From Euborellia annulipes (lineage: Eukaryota; Arthropoda; Insecta; Dermaptera; Anisolabididae), in the NCBI GenBank assembly GCA_023213315.1, contig JAKCPI010010880.1, forward strand, positions 1 through 64,000: a stretch of DNA of 64,000 nt, written 5' to 3'. Shown in pieces: positions 1 through 10,080 of this stretch (the stretch's first letter is position 1; each line of letters opens with the position of its first letter). A program made the position numbers and the translations under genes. Below the pieces are notes generated by a model. The model had not been told where the DNA came from, did no database searches, and saw only the letters and a list, made by a program, of their open reading frames with translations.

Positions 1-1377
1 TTCATAGTGGAAATATCAATTAATTTTATAATATTGGTCAATTAAAGGAAAAATAAATAATTTGATCTTTTTTTCCAAATTATGGAAATCATTCATTCTT
101 TCTGCCTAAATTCTTACGAATTTACATTTAACTTTATCTTATTAATAATAATTCATTAAAATATTAAAATTTAATAATTAATAAGCTTAATAATATACTG
201 TATATTTGGTTTGGTCAGAATATTTTATGAAAATAACAAATTTAATAATAGCCTAATATTTTTTTTTTGTTGCGTTTTGTTGAAATTGATATAAATAAAT
301 TTATATTACTATTCTCTTTTATTTAATAATATAATGATAAACTCTATTATTTTTTATGTTAAAACGTTTTTCTTTTAATTGTTAGATGAAAAGTACAACC
401 TGTGAATTGAAGAAATAATTGCAAATATTTTTAAATCCAAGATGGTGCCAATAAGAGAGTCGATGCCGTTTTGTTAAACCAACGCGAACCCGAGAGAAAC
501 GATCATGATGGCCAAAGAATATAAAAAATAATTTTCATTTTCTACTTAGGTGAAATATTTTTTTAATATATCAATACAACCATGGTATAAAATCATTTAA
601 TATTTAGAATATAAAATTTTAATAAATACAGTATATTATTTTATTAAATTTCCGACAAATCATAAAAAAAAAAATATACAGTATTTGAAAATGATCATTC
701 AGTTCAAAGAATATTATATATGATAATCAAATCAAATGAGCGTGTAATTTGAAATTTTTCCATCGATATACATATACTCTATGTTATATATAAATTGCAT
801 ATTGAGCCACCCCATCATATGGTCCAGTGAGAGGACGTTAGCTTCTCGAGCCTGGGGTACCGGGTTCGCTTCTCGTTTCAAGCGAGAAAAATTTATTTCA
901 TTTGATTTGGCTACCAATCATTTGAAATAAATAGGGATGGGAACTAAATGGCCTTAGATGCCGAAAAACATATTAAATAAAAAAAAAAATCCAGCATATG
1001 GTTTACTTGGCAATGTAAATTAAATTTTGAAAATATTTTTTGGAATATCGGAAAAAAAAAAAAAAAAAAAATTATCTATTGTGACTGGCACCCAGCACAC
1101 AACTTTCTCTTACAATTCGGTAAGAGAAAGTTGTGTACCAGAACGGTGTCACACAAGATTTTTTGTGCCGAGATATACGGACGGTATTTAGTTACCCATA
1201 GCACGTTAGTTGCAAACTTTAACTTAAAATCTGGTGTGACTGGTTGCATAGCAAACAACTTTCTCTTACCTTCGGTAATCCAATGTTGTGATCTGTGCTT
1301 GTCACACCAGATTTTTTTGTGTCGAGATGTATTTACAATAGTTTCCGCCGATATATTAGAATTCAAAATGTAAAATT
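1..1377. repeat. Long direct repeat, copy 1
   Basis: This segment recurs at 5283-6656 in the same orientation with only a few single-base indels, mostly in homopolymers (offset drifts from 5282 to 5279). It begins at or before the window edge. It contains a tRNA-derived SINE (about 817-985) and two tandem palindromes of the hairpin-ended family (1079-1377). The near identity means a very recent duplication or two haplotypes assembled in series. Confidence 0.95.
817..985 (+). mobile_element. tRNA-derived SINE, family B
   Basis: A B-box-like GGTTCGCTTCT lies at 863-873 and is followed by a short stem (GAGAAAAATTTATTTC region). The 3' tail reads GGCCTTAGATGCCGAAAAA near 951-970. Related copies are at 6097-6263, 30693-30816, 49562-50090 (minus) and 53653-53812. 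The family is inferred from these shared parts; the tRNA of origin was not determined. Confidence 0.6.
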
Positions 1378-1467
1378 TATAAACATTGGGGAATATTTAT
1401 ATTTTATTAACATGGCAACAATTTTTTCTCCTATTTTTCCTATGAAGGATAAGAGTAAATTAGCCCA
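1079..1467 (+). repeat. Hairpin-ended repeat, two tandem palindromes plus partial body
   Basis: Two palindromes of the CTGGTGTGAC family lie in tandem (1079-1165 and 1228-1315). They are followed by the family's conserved body (TGTCGAGAT..., CATGGCAAC, CTATGAAG) until the SINE at 1468. The first palindrome has an unusually good inner stem around ACTTTCTCTTAC/GTAAGAGAAAGT. Confidence 0.8.
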
Positions 1468-1626
1468 CTGGGCTTGGAATAGTTGGTAGCGTGCCTACCT
1501 TCTATACCGAAAGTCGCGGGTTCGGACCCCAGGCAGTCCGATAATTTTATTTAAGGCATTTGGATAGCAAATGGCTTAAATAAGAATGCCTGGATCCCAA
1601 ATAATATATATTCATAACGGTTATCT
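1468..1626 (+). mobile_element. tRNA-derived SINE, family A
   Basis: The head GGGCTTGGAATAGTTGG resembles a tRNA A box and GGGTTCGGACCCC is a near-consensus B box. A conserved body follows (CAGGCAGTCCGAT, ATTTAAG...ATTTGGATA). The same head and body occur at 31474-31724 and, inverted, at 32679-32925. It separates two hairpin-repeat fragments of opposite orientation. Confidence 0.75.
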
Positions 1627-1787
1627 TATAAATTTTACATCTTGAAATTGGAATGTACCGTACTGCCGGAAACTAAACATATGTCGACACAAAAAAAACT
1701 GGTGTGACAAGCACAGAACACAACTTTCTCTTGCGGAAGGGTAAGAGAAAGTTAAGTGCTGTGCGAACAGTCAGACTAGATTTTTTG
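1627..1787 (-). repeat. Hairpin-ended repeat, truncated minus-orientation copy
   Basis: Contains the distal part of the family: TTTTACATCTTGAA, GTACCGTACTG, GTCGACACAAAA and the terminal palindrome CTGGTGTGACAAGCACAG to about 1785. The body upstream is missing. Confidence 0.75.
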
Positions 1788-1881
1788 TACTCTTAGATGA
1801 ATTAAAATGTATATTTTCATTTATTTAGAATGAAAAAATCTTTAAATAATTACCTTTTTCTATAATGTTTTTTCATTTTAG

Positions 1882-2047
1882 AAAAAATAAAGGCAGAACA
1901 TAAACTGCCAAGTAGATGGACCATCCGCAAACAAATCTTGGAAGAAATATTGGTGTGGCAGACGGAGTGTCAGCGGTTAGAGACGGTGGCAAAAAACAGG
2001 CTAGGGTATCCGAAGAGGAGACCAGACGAATGTTCATTTGTGGAAGT
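1882..2047 (+). CDS. Candidate internal exon of an unrecognised gene
   Basis: A pyrimidine-rich tract ending in TTTTAG precedes 1882, and GTGAGT follows 2047, a near-ideal donor. Between them one frame is open for 54 codons (first complete codon at 1884), while the other two frames stop at once. The predicted peptide is mixed and charged, with segments such as SRWTIRKQILEE, VWQTECQRLE and GYPKRRPDE, which looks like ordinary coding rather than AT-rich noise. The exon would enter at phase 1 and leave at phase 2. I do not recognise the family, and no partner exon in phase was confirmed. It lies in the part of the duplicated region that copy 2 lacks. Confidence 0.35.
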
Positions 2048-2805
2048 GTGAGTTGGATGAGTAGGTCATCTGAAAAGTAAACAATGTTATAAATGATAGT
2101 AAAAATACTTAATTAGAAATTGAATTGATATCAAATTAATACCATACCTATTAGATAGAGTATATTTTCTTTTCCTTTCTTATCTTCTTATATTTTTTAT
2201 TAAAATTGCCTGATTTATTTCTTTCGATGTTAGAAAAGATGTCCTTTTCTTCTCTTGCTCTTCGTTTTGCTTGAGACCCTTGATGTTTTCTTTTTTTTGT
2301 CTTGCTTCACTCTTGATGTTGGGATAGATAGGGGTAGAAGAAAGATTGGTATATGGCGGAACTGAAAAAATACCAATCCTAGCTCGGGTAACTCGTGGTT
2401 GCCATCCACGTACTCACCAGATGTGAGTCCCTGAGTGGTTTCTGTTTCTTTTTTTTTGTATATATTTTTGTTTCTTCACTTCTTATTTCTTTGATTAGCT
2501 CCTAAGCATATTCATATTTAAATAGTATACGACGAAATTCAAATTCAATCCTTTGACTGGGTTGATGTTAGCCTGAAAATATTAAATATCATTAGGAATA
2601 AATTGAAAAGAGTACAATCAATCGTACGTTAGTAAATTTAACCAAATTTTATTACATTTCTAGTGTATGATTCTCGAAAATTTGTAGATTGTTATTTTCA
2701 ATTAGGGTAGTAACCATCAAATTGGATGTAATGAAGGCACCTAATAAAAGATATCAAATTAATCATATATATTTTATATGAGTGAACTAATTTTTGACTA
2801 AATTA
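2048..2805. other. Non-repetitive AT-rich stretch with a structured segment
   Basis: No recognised repeat. The segment 2344-2435 can fold into four short perfect stems (described in the findings) and is followed by a T9 run. An alternative reading of 2328-2422 as a 31-codon open segment ending at GTGAGT is possible but weak, because the stems account for that sequence equally well. Confidence 0.4.
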
Positions 2806-2883
2806 TTACAATAATTCTCGTAGATCCGGTAGATCCTCTGAAGAGACCACAGTCAAGAGGCCACCCAAATCCAATCCGTTGAT
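2806..2883 (-). CDS. Candidate terminal exon, unrecognised minus-strand gene
   Basis: On the minus strand TTTGTTTTAG ends at 2884 and an open frame starts in phase 0 at 2883. It encodes 25 residues, including GLDLGGLLTVVSSEDLPD, then TAA (2808-2806). Composition is leucine- and acid-rich and unlike the AT-rich background. An upstream minus segment 3006-2965 (14 codons, leaving phase 0, donor GTATGT) could be the preceding exon, though its acceptor lacks a pyrimidine tract. Function unknown; this may be chance. Confidence 0.22.
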   Translation of the reverse strand: MNGLDLGGLLTVVSSEDLPDLRELL

Positions 2884-3006
2884 CTAAAACAAAGTAAAAA
2901 ACAATATTAGAATATTAAAAAATTGTATATTATATTATATATACTGTAAAATTGATTAACATACCCTGTAGACTGCTTCGTTAGGCCTGTCTTGGGAGGA
3001 TTCTAG

Positions 3007-4623
3007 CTAGCTGCTAAGCTGCCCTATCATCTATTGTGACTCAGATGGTCACCTAATCTAATCTAATCTATCTCTTCAGTGTAGAATCTCTTCTTTCTTG
3101 AAAAAAACCGATCGCGAACGCGACACTCCCGATAAGGTATTGTAACCTTATTGATTTTACATACAACGTAAGCGAAACGATGAAATACGCCCAGCCCAGC
3201 AGGAAAGATAAAAGAAGAAAAAGAGGAAATTTGAAAAGGAAATATACATACATACATTCACATCAATTTTGATAGGTTTTTATCGAAAATTGTTTACAGA
3301 CCAATTAAATCCAATCAACCTCCCTATCATGAAATAGTGAACTAAAAAGATTGGAAATAATTTGGTCTGCAGAAAGAAGTTAGGTTGGAAGCCGTGGCAA
3401 TACAATACTCTCAACCGGTAGACTGTTTAGTTCAATCAGCGAATGGCGTTGGCTGTTATCCATGCTGAAAAAAAAGAACCCTAACATCTAAACAATCCTA
3501 TACCGATGTCCCTAGAATAATAGCCATTAACTCAAACTCTATTGAGACAATCTAGTCAAGAGAAGAGCACAGATTACCACAGGCTTCAGAGAAAGACAAA
3601 AAGATAGCATTCGTCTTTCGTCAAACAATCATTCATACATACGAGAGAGAATTCCCCCTCTCTTCGGAATTCAGCTCAATAGCATATGCTTTCCTTTGTG
3701 GGAAATTCCCTGCCTAAACTTATGTGCACCTCCAACACATTTTGGCCCTACCTAAAGTGGGATCAACGAAAGAGGATTTGTAACAACGGCCCCTATGCCA
3801 CTCCGAGAAAACAACATGCTATTGAACATGATTTCAGAAGAATATAAAGAGAACTCTTTTGAAGCCTAAATTCTTAAAAATTAATGCGTGTGCGCATATT
3901 TAATCGCCCCCCAACTTTCAACTACTACTGGTACGTACCAGTATATCTAACTAGGCTAAATTAAAAAAAAAAAAAATTCCTATAATAAGAAATATGTGTG
4001 TAGACTATGTCTTAAAAATAAAGAATAGATAGATAGATTAAAGGAAATAGAGAGAAAGAGAGACCCAGTAAATTAAACTAATACACATATTCCTTATATC
4101 CTAAAAACTAAACACTTGGGGATGAATTTATTGTATTTATTAATACATCTATTTAATACTGTATTAATAAATACATTTTCAGAAGAGAGTTAAAAAAAAA
4201 AATGGGTCGCTAGAAAAAATATGCATGCAAAGAAAATTAGATTAGGCATCCTAAACTTTCTGATTAATCCTAGTTAACTATCTAACTATCTATTTGCGCC
4301 ACGCTATTGTTGAAACTGGCCTTTTGTTGCAGTTTTTTGAAGAACCACCAATGCAGGGATGAGAAAAGATGCTTGTCGGACCAGTTGTCGTGATGTAACC
4401 AACCATTGAAGACCGATCAAAGAAAACACCAAGGATGTCCTTTTCTTCTTCTTTTTTGTGAATTGTTGGCATTCAGATCTCAGAAGATATCCCCGTCGTC
4501 ACAGAGTAATATTTGCAAAGCTTCTGATGCTTCTCAAAAATCTAAAAAATCAATTACAAAATGCATTTTTAAAATTATTTCAATTTAATATTTTTATATT
4601 ATTATTCTCTATTAGAATTAAAA
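3007..4623. other. Non-repetitive stretch, no gene recognised
   Basis: Moderately GC-richer than the surroundings at 3100-3200 and 3400-3850. On the minus strand 3068-3253 encodes a 61-residue hydrophobic open frame with two helix-like segments and no splice context. A strong minus acceptor (TTTTTTTTCAG) precedes ATGGATAAC near 3460, giving only 27 codons. None of these is convincing alone. Confidence 0.3.
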
Positions 4624-4789
4624 CTTGCGTTTTCTACTTGTGATTATTTCATTGTTTTTAAAAAATATTATATTTTTTTTAATGGAAACTTTCATGGATG
4701 GTTCAAACATAAAAAAGATTTTCATTTTCTTTTATAAAAACAATCAAATAATATCAATTAGAAACGCATATTGTCCCACCCTCACTGTA
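4624..4789. mobile_element. Mariner-like MITE, decayed copy
   Basis: Matches the better copies at 9337-9543 and 57197-57412: GCGTTTTCTACTTGTGATTA near the left, ATGGAAACTTTCATGG inside, and GTCCCACCCTCACTGTA at the right. The left terminus is lost. Confidence 0.65.
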
Positions 4790-5002
4790 CAGTAAATTTT
4801 AAATTTTGGCGGTTTTCTAAAATATTGGTAGAATGTTTTTTTTATTTTTTTCAAAATAATTATGAATTTTATGATTAATTTAATATTTAATATAAATTTC
4901 ACAATTAACAAATTGAAATTTAAATATTATCTATTATTAATTAAATTATATTGGTAGCCTACTTAATGAATCATTATAGAAAAAATATAGGCTATAATAT
5001 TT

Positions 5003-5104
5003 TTTAGGTTATATTATCTGTCAAAAGTTGATCTGTTTGAATTGGATATAAAAACAAAGAATGAATTATTATCATTAATATTTAATTGATTTTCTCACCT
5101 TTTA
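5003..5104. repeat. Short direct repeat, copy 1
   Basis: 102 bp repeated almost exactly at 6696-6797. It lies before the second copy of the long repeat, while its partner lies just after it. Together they suggest a tandem duplication whose second unit lost the middle 3.6 kb. Confidence 0.9.
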
Positions 5105-5282
5105 GTCAGAAACATCCATGTTTGCAATTCACTCCATTCAATGAAAAAAAAAATTGATTCAAGGACCAATTGGCTTTCTTTCTTTTCTTTTCCTAAAAAG
5201 AAGAAATATATTTTTACAACAATTGCTCGAAACATTTGAACCTATAGGCCTATTTTACATTTTTCATAAAGTTAAATGTGGA

Positions 5283-6656
5283 TTCATAGTGGAAATATCA
5301 ATTAATTTTATAATATTGGTCAATTAAAGGAAAAATAAATAATTTGATCTTTTTTTCCAAATTATGGAAATCTTCATTCTTTCTGCCTAAATTCTTACGA
5401 ATTTACATTTAACTTTATCTTATTAATAATAATTCATTAAAATATTAAAATTTAATAATTAATAAGCTTAATAATATACTGTATATTTGGTTTGGTCAGA
5501 ATATTTTATGAAAATAACAAATTTAATAATAGCCTAATATTTTTTTTTTGTTGCGTTTTGTTGAAATTGATATAAATAAATTTATATTACTATTCTCTTT
5601 TATTTAATAATATAATGATAAACTCTATTATTTTTTATGTTAAAACGTTTTTCTTTTAATTGTTAGATGAAAAGTACAACCTGTGAATTGAAGAAATAAT
5701 TGCAAATATTTTTAAATCCAAGATGGTGCCAATAAGAGAGTCGATGCCGTTTTGTTAAACCAACGCGAACCCGAGAGAAACGATCATGATGGCCAAAGAA
5801 TATAAAAAATAATTTTCATTTTCTACTTAGGTGAAATATTTTTTTAATATATCAATACAACCATGGTATAAAATCATTTAATATTTAGAATATAAAATTT
5901 TAATAAATACAGTATATTATTTTATTAAATTTCCGACAAATCATAAAAAAAAAATATACAGTATTTGAAAATGATCATTCAGTTCAAAGAATATTATATA
6001 TGATAATCAAATCAAATGAGCGTGTAATTTGAAATTTTTCCATCGATATACATATACTCTATGTTATATATAAATTGCATATTGAGCCACCCCATCATAT
6101 GGTCCAGTGAGAGGACGTTAGCTTCTCGAGCCTGGGGTACCGGGTTCGCTTCTCGTTTCAAGCGAGAAAAATTTATTTCATTTGATTTGGCTACCAATCA
6201 TTTGAAATAAATAGGGATGGGAACTAAATGGCCTTAGATGCCGAAAAACATATTAAATAAAAAAAAAATCCAGCATATGGTTTACTTGGCAATGTAAATT
6301 AAATTTTGAAAATATTTTTTGGAATATCGGAAAAAAAAAAAAAAAAAAAATTATCTATTGTGACTGGCACCCAGCACACAACTTTCTCTTACAATTCGGT
6401 AAGAGAAAGTTGTGTACCAGAACGGTGTCACACAAGATTTTTTGTGCCGAGATATACGGACGGTATTTAGTTACCCATAGCACGTTAGTTGCAAACTTTA
6501 ACTTAAAATCTGGTGTGACTGGTTGCATAGCAAACAACTTTCTCTTACCTTCGGTAATCCAATGTTGTGATCTGTGCTTGTCACACCAGATTTTTTTGTG
6601 TCGAGATGTATTTACAATAGTTTCCGCCGATATATTAGAATTCAAAATGTAAAATT
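5283..6656. repeat. Long direct repeat, copy 2
   Basis: Second copy of 1-1377, including its SINE (6097-6263) and tandem palindromes (from 6358). Identity ends after AAAATGTAAAATT. It then continues into a different fragment of the hairpin-repeat body (about 6657-6695). Confidence 0.95.
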
Positions 6657-6695
6657 GTAAATTAAAGTGTGCTTCAAAAGATTTCAAAGGCAAAA

Positions 6696-6797
6696 TTTAG
6701 GTTATATTATCTGTCAAAAGTTGATCTGTTTGAATTGGATATAAAAACAAAGAATGAATTATTATCATTAATATTTAATTGATTTTCTCACCTTTTA
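6696..6797. repeat. Short direct repeat, copy 2
   Basis: Repeat of 5003-5104, with identity ending at CTCACCTTTTA. Confidence 0.9.
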
Positions 6798-6852
6798 AGG
6801 TGGAATTCCGAGCATCGCGACAGAGCGGCAGCGTCAATAGCGTCACTGCAGC

Positions 6853-7076
6853 CATGGGCGTACCCAGCGAGGGGCAGGGGGGCAGCTGCCCCCCCTAGAA
6901 TCAACAAAAAAAAAAATTCAATGTTTATAAAGTGATGAAACGAAACAAAATTGGTGGTTGGCGACGGGGAATGAAAAATAGCTATGTCACAATCTGGACG
7001 ACCATGATCTGCCCCCCTGGACGACCATGATCTGATCATGCCCCCCCCCCTAGATTTGATCCTGGGTACGCCCATG
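6853..7076. mobile_element. hAT-like MITE with 15 bp perfect TIRs
   Basis: Begins CATGGGCGTACCCAG and ends with its exact reverse complement. The interior has G/C runs next to the ends and a small internal duplication (GACGACCATGATCTG). No clear 8 bp target duplication was found, so assignment to hAT rests on similarity of the ends to the other G-run MITEs here. Confidence 0.65.
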
Positions 7077-7080
7077 TGTT

Positions 7081-7217
7081 TATTTATAATTATCTTCAGT
7101 TATCGGGAATTATACACATAGATGGCCAAATAAATTCATGCCGAAACGTCTTATTTTACTTTAGTTTTATTAACCTGGAAAATCCCAATTTGGCTTATAC
7201 CTCCAATTCTCCACTGT
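7081..7217. repeat. Single arm of a foldback element
   Basis: Resembles the right arm of the foldback at 52005-52250: GATGGCCAAATAAATTC, GCCGAAACGTCTTATT, then TTTTATTAACC and CAATTTGGC. Confidence 0.55.
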
Positions 7218-7218
7218 A

Positions 7219-7433
7219 TGTACTTCATAGGAAGGAGAAATGGTTGCCATGGTAACAAAATATAAATATTTTCCCATACTTATGAATTTCACATCTTGAA
7301 TTCTAATAAATCGGCGGAAACTAAAAACGTATATGTCGACACGAAATATCTGGTGTGATAAGCACAGAACACAACTTTCGATTACTGATGGTAAGAGAAA
7401 ATTGTGTGCTGTGCGCCAGTCACACCAGATTTT
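7219..7433 (-). repeat. Hairpin-ended repeat, truncated copy
   Basis: Distal third of the family: CTTCATAGGAAGG, GGTTGCCATGGTAACAAAA, GTCGACACGAAA, then a complete terminal palindrome (about 7349-7433). Confidence 0.85.
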
Positions 7434-7596
7434 AAAAACAGAAATAAAAGTTTATTTTTGAAATTAATAATTTTTAATCGAAAAAAACAGCGTACTTATA
7501 GTTATGAAACGGGGCGTATAAATATTGATATTACCTCTGCAATTGATTAGTGTTAACTGTTCGCTTGAGCGCCTTAAGAGTAGGCATCACTTGGTC

Positions 7597-7677
7597 TCAG
7601 AACGCGATGCGTGACAGTCCAGTGAACGGGGCACCAAGCAGTAAGCGACGCTCCTTTCGCAAACGGAAAGTATGAAT
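7597..7677 (-). CDS. Candidate exon in a GC-rich island
   Basis: On the minus strand TGTTTTCTTCCAG, an excellent acceptor, ends at 7678. The phase-0 frame then runs 26 codons (including RLRKERRLLLGAPFTG) to TGA at 7599-7597. All three frames stay open for about 30 codons, which is unusual here, so coding potential is suggestive but the frame is not fixed. It could be a terminal exon of the antisense gene that carries 19157-19267, since the phases agree. Confidence 0.22.
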   Translation of the reverse strand: MHTFRLRKERRLLLGAPFTGLSRIAF

Positions 7678-7865
7678 CTGGAAGAAAACATTGTGTTAAT
7701 ATCTAATCTACTAGTGATTACTAAAATTAATTACTAGATCAATAGTATTAAAATAAATAGTTTCTTTTAAAATATTTATTATATTTTTTAAGGAATAAAA
7801 GTTAATTATTGATTGAAAATTCACTAAAGGTTCATTCAAAATGAAATGAACAACTTAATCTCGTG

Positions 7866-8137
7866 CAAGGGCGGATCCAGAGGTGTTTCTCGGGGGGGGG
7901 GGGGTAATCTGGTGTGACTCGTCGCACAGCACACTATTTTTTCTTAATTTCGGTAATTTAAAGGCGCATTCTGTACTTGTTGGCCAGAATATAAATACAA
8001 ATCAAATTTTTAAGTATTAATTTTTAAAATTTTACATTAAAAATAATTTTTTTTTTTTTCGAAAAAAAAAATTTTTTTTTAAATCTGCGGGGGGGGGGGG
8101 GGTAATTCAATAACCCCCCCCCCTGTATCCGCCCTTG
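7866..8137. mobile_element. hAT-like G-run MITE carrying a captured hairpin
   Basis: TIRs are CAAGGGCGGATCCAG and CTGTATCCGCCCTTG. Flanks ATCTCGTG and GTCTCGTG match in 7 of 8 bases, as expected of a hAT target duplication. Long G and C runs sit inside each end. From about 7905 it contains a degenerate CTGGTGTGAC palindrome of the hairpin-ended family. The same composite recurs at 11580-11839 and 12460-12693. Confidence 0.8.
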
Positions 8138-8231
8138 GTCTCGTGAAATGTTATGTGCTTGTTACACCAGATTTTTTTGGGTCGAGATATATTTACATGT
8201 AGTTACCGACGTTATATTAGAATTCAAGATG

Positions 8232-8374
8232 TTTTTTTTTTTTTTTTTTTAATTACCCCTTTTTCGGCTGCAGAGGCCATTAGGGTTTTAATTTTTTACA
8301 TATTATTAAATTTATAATAGTATCGATGGCTACCGGGGGACGTTCAACACGCTGATTTCAGGGGGTCACCAATC
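8232..8374 (-). mobile_element. Short poly-A SINE with 13 bp target duplication
   Basis: AGAATTCAAGATG occurs at 8219-8231 and again at 8375-8387, bracketing 143 bp that begins on the plus strand with about 20 T residues. This is a retroposed copy in minus orientation. Its tail carries GGCCTCTGCAGCCGAAAAAG, close to the tails of SINE families A and B. The head is not obviously tRNA-like. Confidence 0.85.
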
Positions 8375-8456
8375 AGAATTCAAGATGTAAAATTTATAAA
8401 CATGGGGTATATTTTATCTTTTGTTACCATGGCAACCATTTCTCCTATCTTTCAGA

Positions 8457-8742
8457 CAGTAGCGTATCCAGGTGCGGGCGCTCGCCCCCCTCCCCGTGTC
8501 CCAGGCGCTTCAAGCTTTTGGCGCCCCTCGCCCCTCCGGATTTTCCGCTTTTTCCCAAAATCTCCGGATATTTTTTTTTTTTGAAATTTCATAATAAAAT
8601 CATTTTATGTCACAAATCCGGAGAAAAATTACAAAAAAAAGATCAAACGAGATTCGAATACTAAAAAAAAAAATGTCGAACGAAAAACGGCCCCACAGTT
8701 GGGCTTCGCCCCCTCCGCCCTCAAAGGCTAGTTACGCCGCTG
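8457..8742. mobile_element. hAT-like MITE
   Basis: Ends CAGTAGCGTATCCAGG and GGCTAGTTACGCCGCTG are imperfect inverted repeats. Flanks CTTTCAGA and CTTTCAGG match in 7 of 8 bases. It is inserted inside the hairpin-ended repeat at 8146-9174. Confidence 0.8.
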
Positions 8743-9174
8743 CTTTCAGGTGAAGTACACAAGAGCAAAGAATGCTTCAGAAGATTTCAAGGGCAAAATG
8801 AGAATATACATTTTAAAGAGCATCTAAACAAAATCGTTGGAGCGAAATTTGAGAAAATTGAAAAAGCCTGAAAAAGTACATCAGTCAAGTACTAGTACTC
8901 TTGGGATAATTTTGTTCAAAAGCTTCTTGTCACGTCCCATGGGGGTGCCTAACTTAAATATAAAATTTCAACCTCCCAGCTCTTTCCGTTATTGAGATAT
9001 TTTGTTTACAGACACACACACACACACACAGACAGACAGACCATGTCGCGAAAACCACTTTTTTGGATTTAGGGGACCTTAAAACATCCATCAAAATATC
9101 GACATCGAATTTTTAACATGAATCCAATACTTTCTCTCTCTATATATTAACATATATAGAGGTAAGAGAAAGTA

Positions 9175-9237
9175 AAATACTCTCTTACCTTCGGTAATTG
9201 AAAGTTGTGTTCTGTGCTTGTCACATCAGATTTTTTC
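9175..9237 (+). repeat. Hairpin fragment
   Basis: Second half of a terminal palindrome (CTCTTACCTTCGGTAAT ... TGTGCTTGTCACATCAGA), directly abutting the end of the preceding full copy. Confidence 0.7.
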
Positions 9238-9336
9238 TGTCTAGCTTTCCGCAGTAGAATTTTTTTTTATATTTCACCCTTTTAGCCCCTGGCCATTGGA
9301 AGATGCGCAACTATTTCCCATATCATTCCTATGAAG

Positions 9337-9543
9337 TACGGTGAGGGACAATATTAAGTCCCACCCATGCGTTCTACTTGTGATTATTCATTATTTTTAT
9401 AAAAGAAAATGAAAAGCTTTATTGGAAATTTTCTAGGTTTGAACCATGAAAGTTTCCATTAAAAAATATATATTTTTTTAAATACAATTAAATAATCATA
9501 AATAGAAAACGCATGGTTGGGACTTAAATTGTCCCTCACTGTA
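9337..9543. mobile_element. Mariner-like MITE, TA borders
   Basis: Starts TACGGTGAGGGACAATATT and ends with the inverted ATTGTCCCTCACTGTA, with TA at both borders. Inverted repeats run about 36 bp, and a second layer of symmetry (GAAAGTTTCC) lies in the middle. Copies also occur at 57197-57412 and, decayed, at 4624-4789. Confidence 0.8.
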
Positions 9544-10080
9544 TATGTATCAGAAGATTTTTTTTATATTTCAAGTCAAAAAAAAAAATTTGAATTATTT
9601 TTTCCTCAATCAAACATTATATAAAGTAGGGGAGACCGGGGCAGGTTGGCCCAGTCGCGATATTTTGCAGAATAATTGGACGATTGTGTTTATGGATAAG
9701 AATGAAGGTTAATAGCACTGCCACCCTAATTCTATCAAAACAACTATAGCGATCGGAGTAAACTCGCATGAGTTAGAATCATTTATTCGTTTTTTGCAGC
9801 TTGGAGTAAATTTTTATTAGTTGAATAAAATTGTTTTATCTACTTTTTGGTTACTTCGAGGATAAAAAGTAAGCACTATGTTTAAAGGTTAGAGTATAAG
9901 GATTATTTCTCCATGGCATATTAATTAAAAAATCTCAACGGGATTTGTGCGGGATAAGAATTGTTTCAAATATGAGGACGGGGCAGGTTAGCCCAAAAAG
10001 TCTGGGCAGGTTGGCCCACGAGATTTTTTGCCATTGTATGTATGAAATCGTTAAACCGTGTTTTATTTTTTTCAATTTTT

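Larger units (their letters stand above)
8146..9174 (+). repeat. Hairpin-ended repeat, host of two nested insertions
   Basis: Plus-orientation copy from the second half of the terminal palindrome (CACCAGATTTTTTT) to the tail TAGAGGTAAGAGAAAGTAA. It is interrupted by a poly-A SINE (8232-8374) and a hAT-like MITE (8457-8742). Removing both restores the family order: TGTAAAATTTATAA, CATGGCAACC, GAAGTACA, AGTACTAGTACTC, the CA/GACA run, GGGGACC and ATCCAATACTTTC. Confidence 0.85.

Noticed and set aside
3068..3253. Small two-helix membrane protein on the minus strand
   Set aside because: Hydrophobic by virtue of T-rich DNA, with no splice sites, start context or family resemblance.
6355..6693. 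112-codon minus frame and its shorter twin at 1076-1366
   Set aside because: Both run through two tandem palindromes of the hairpin-ended repeat, whose symmetry keeps frames open by chance.
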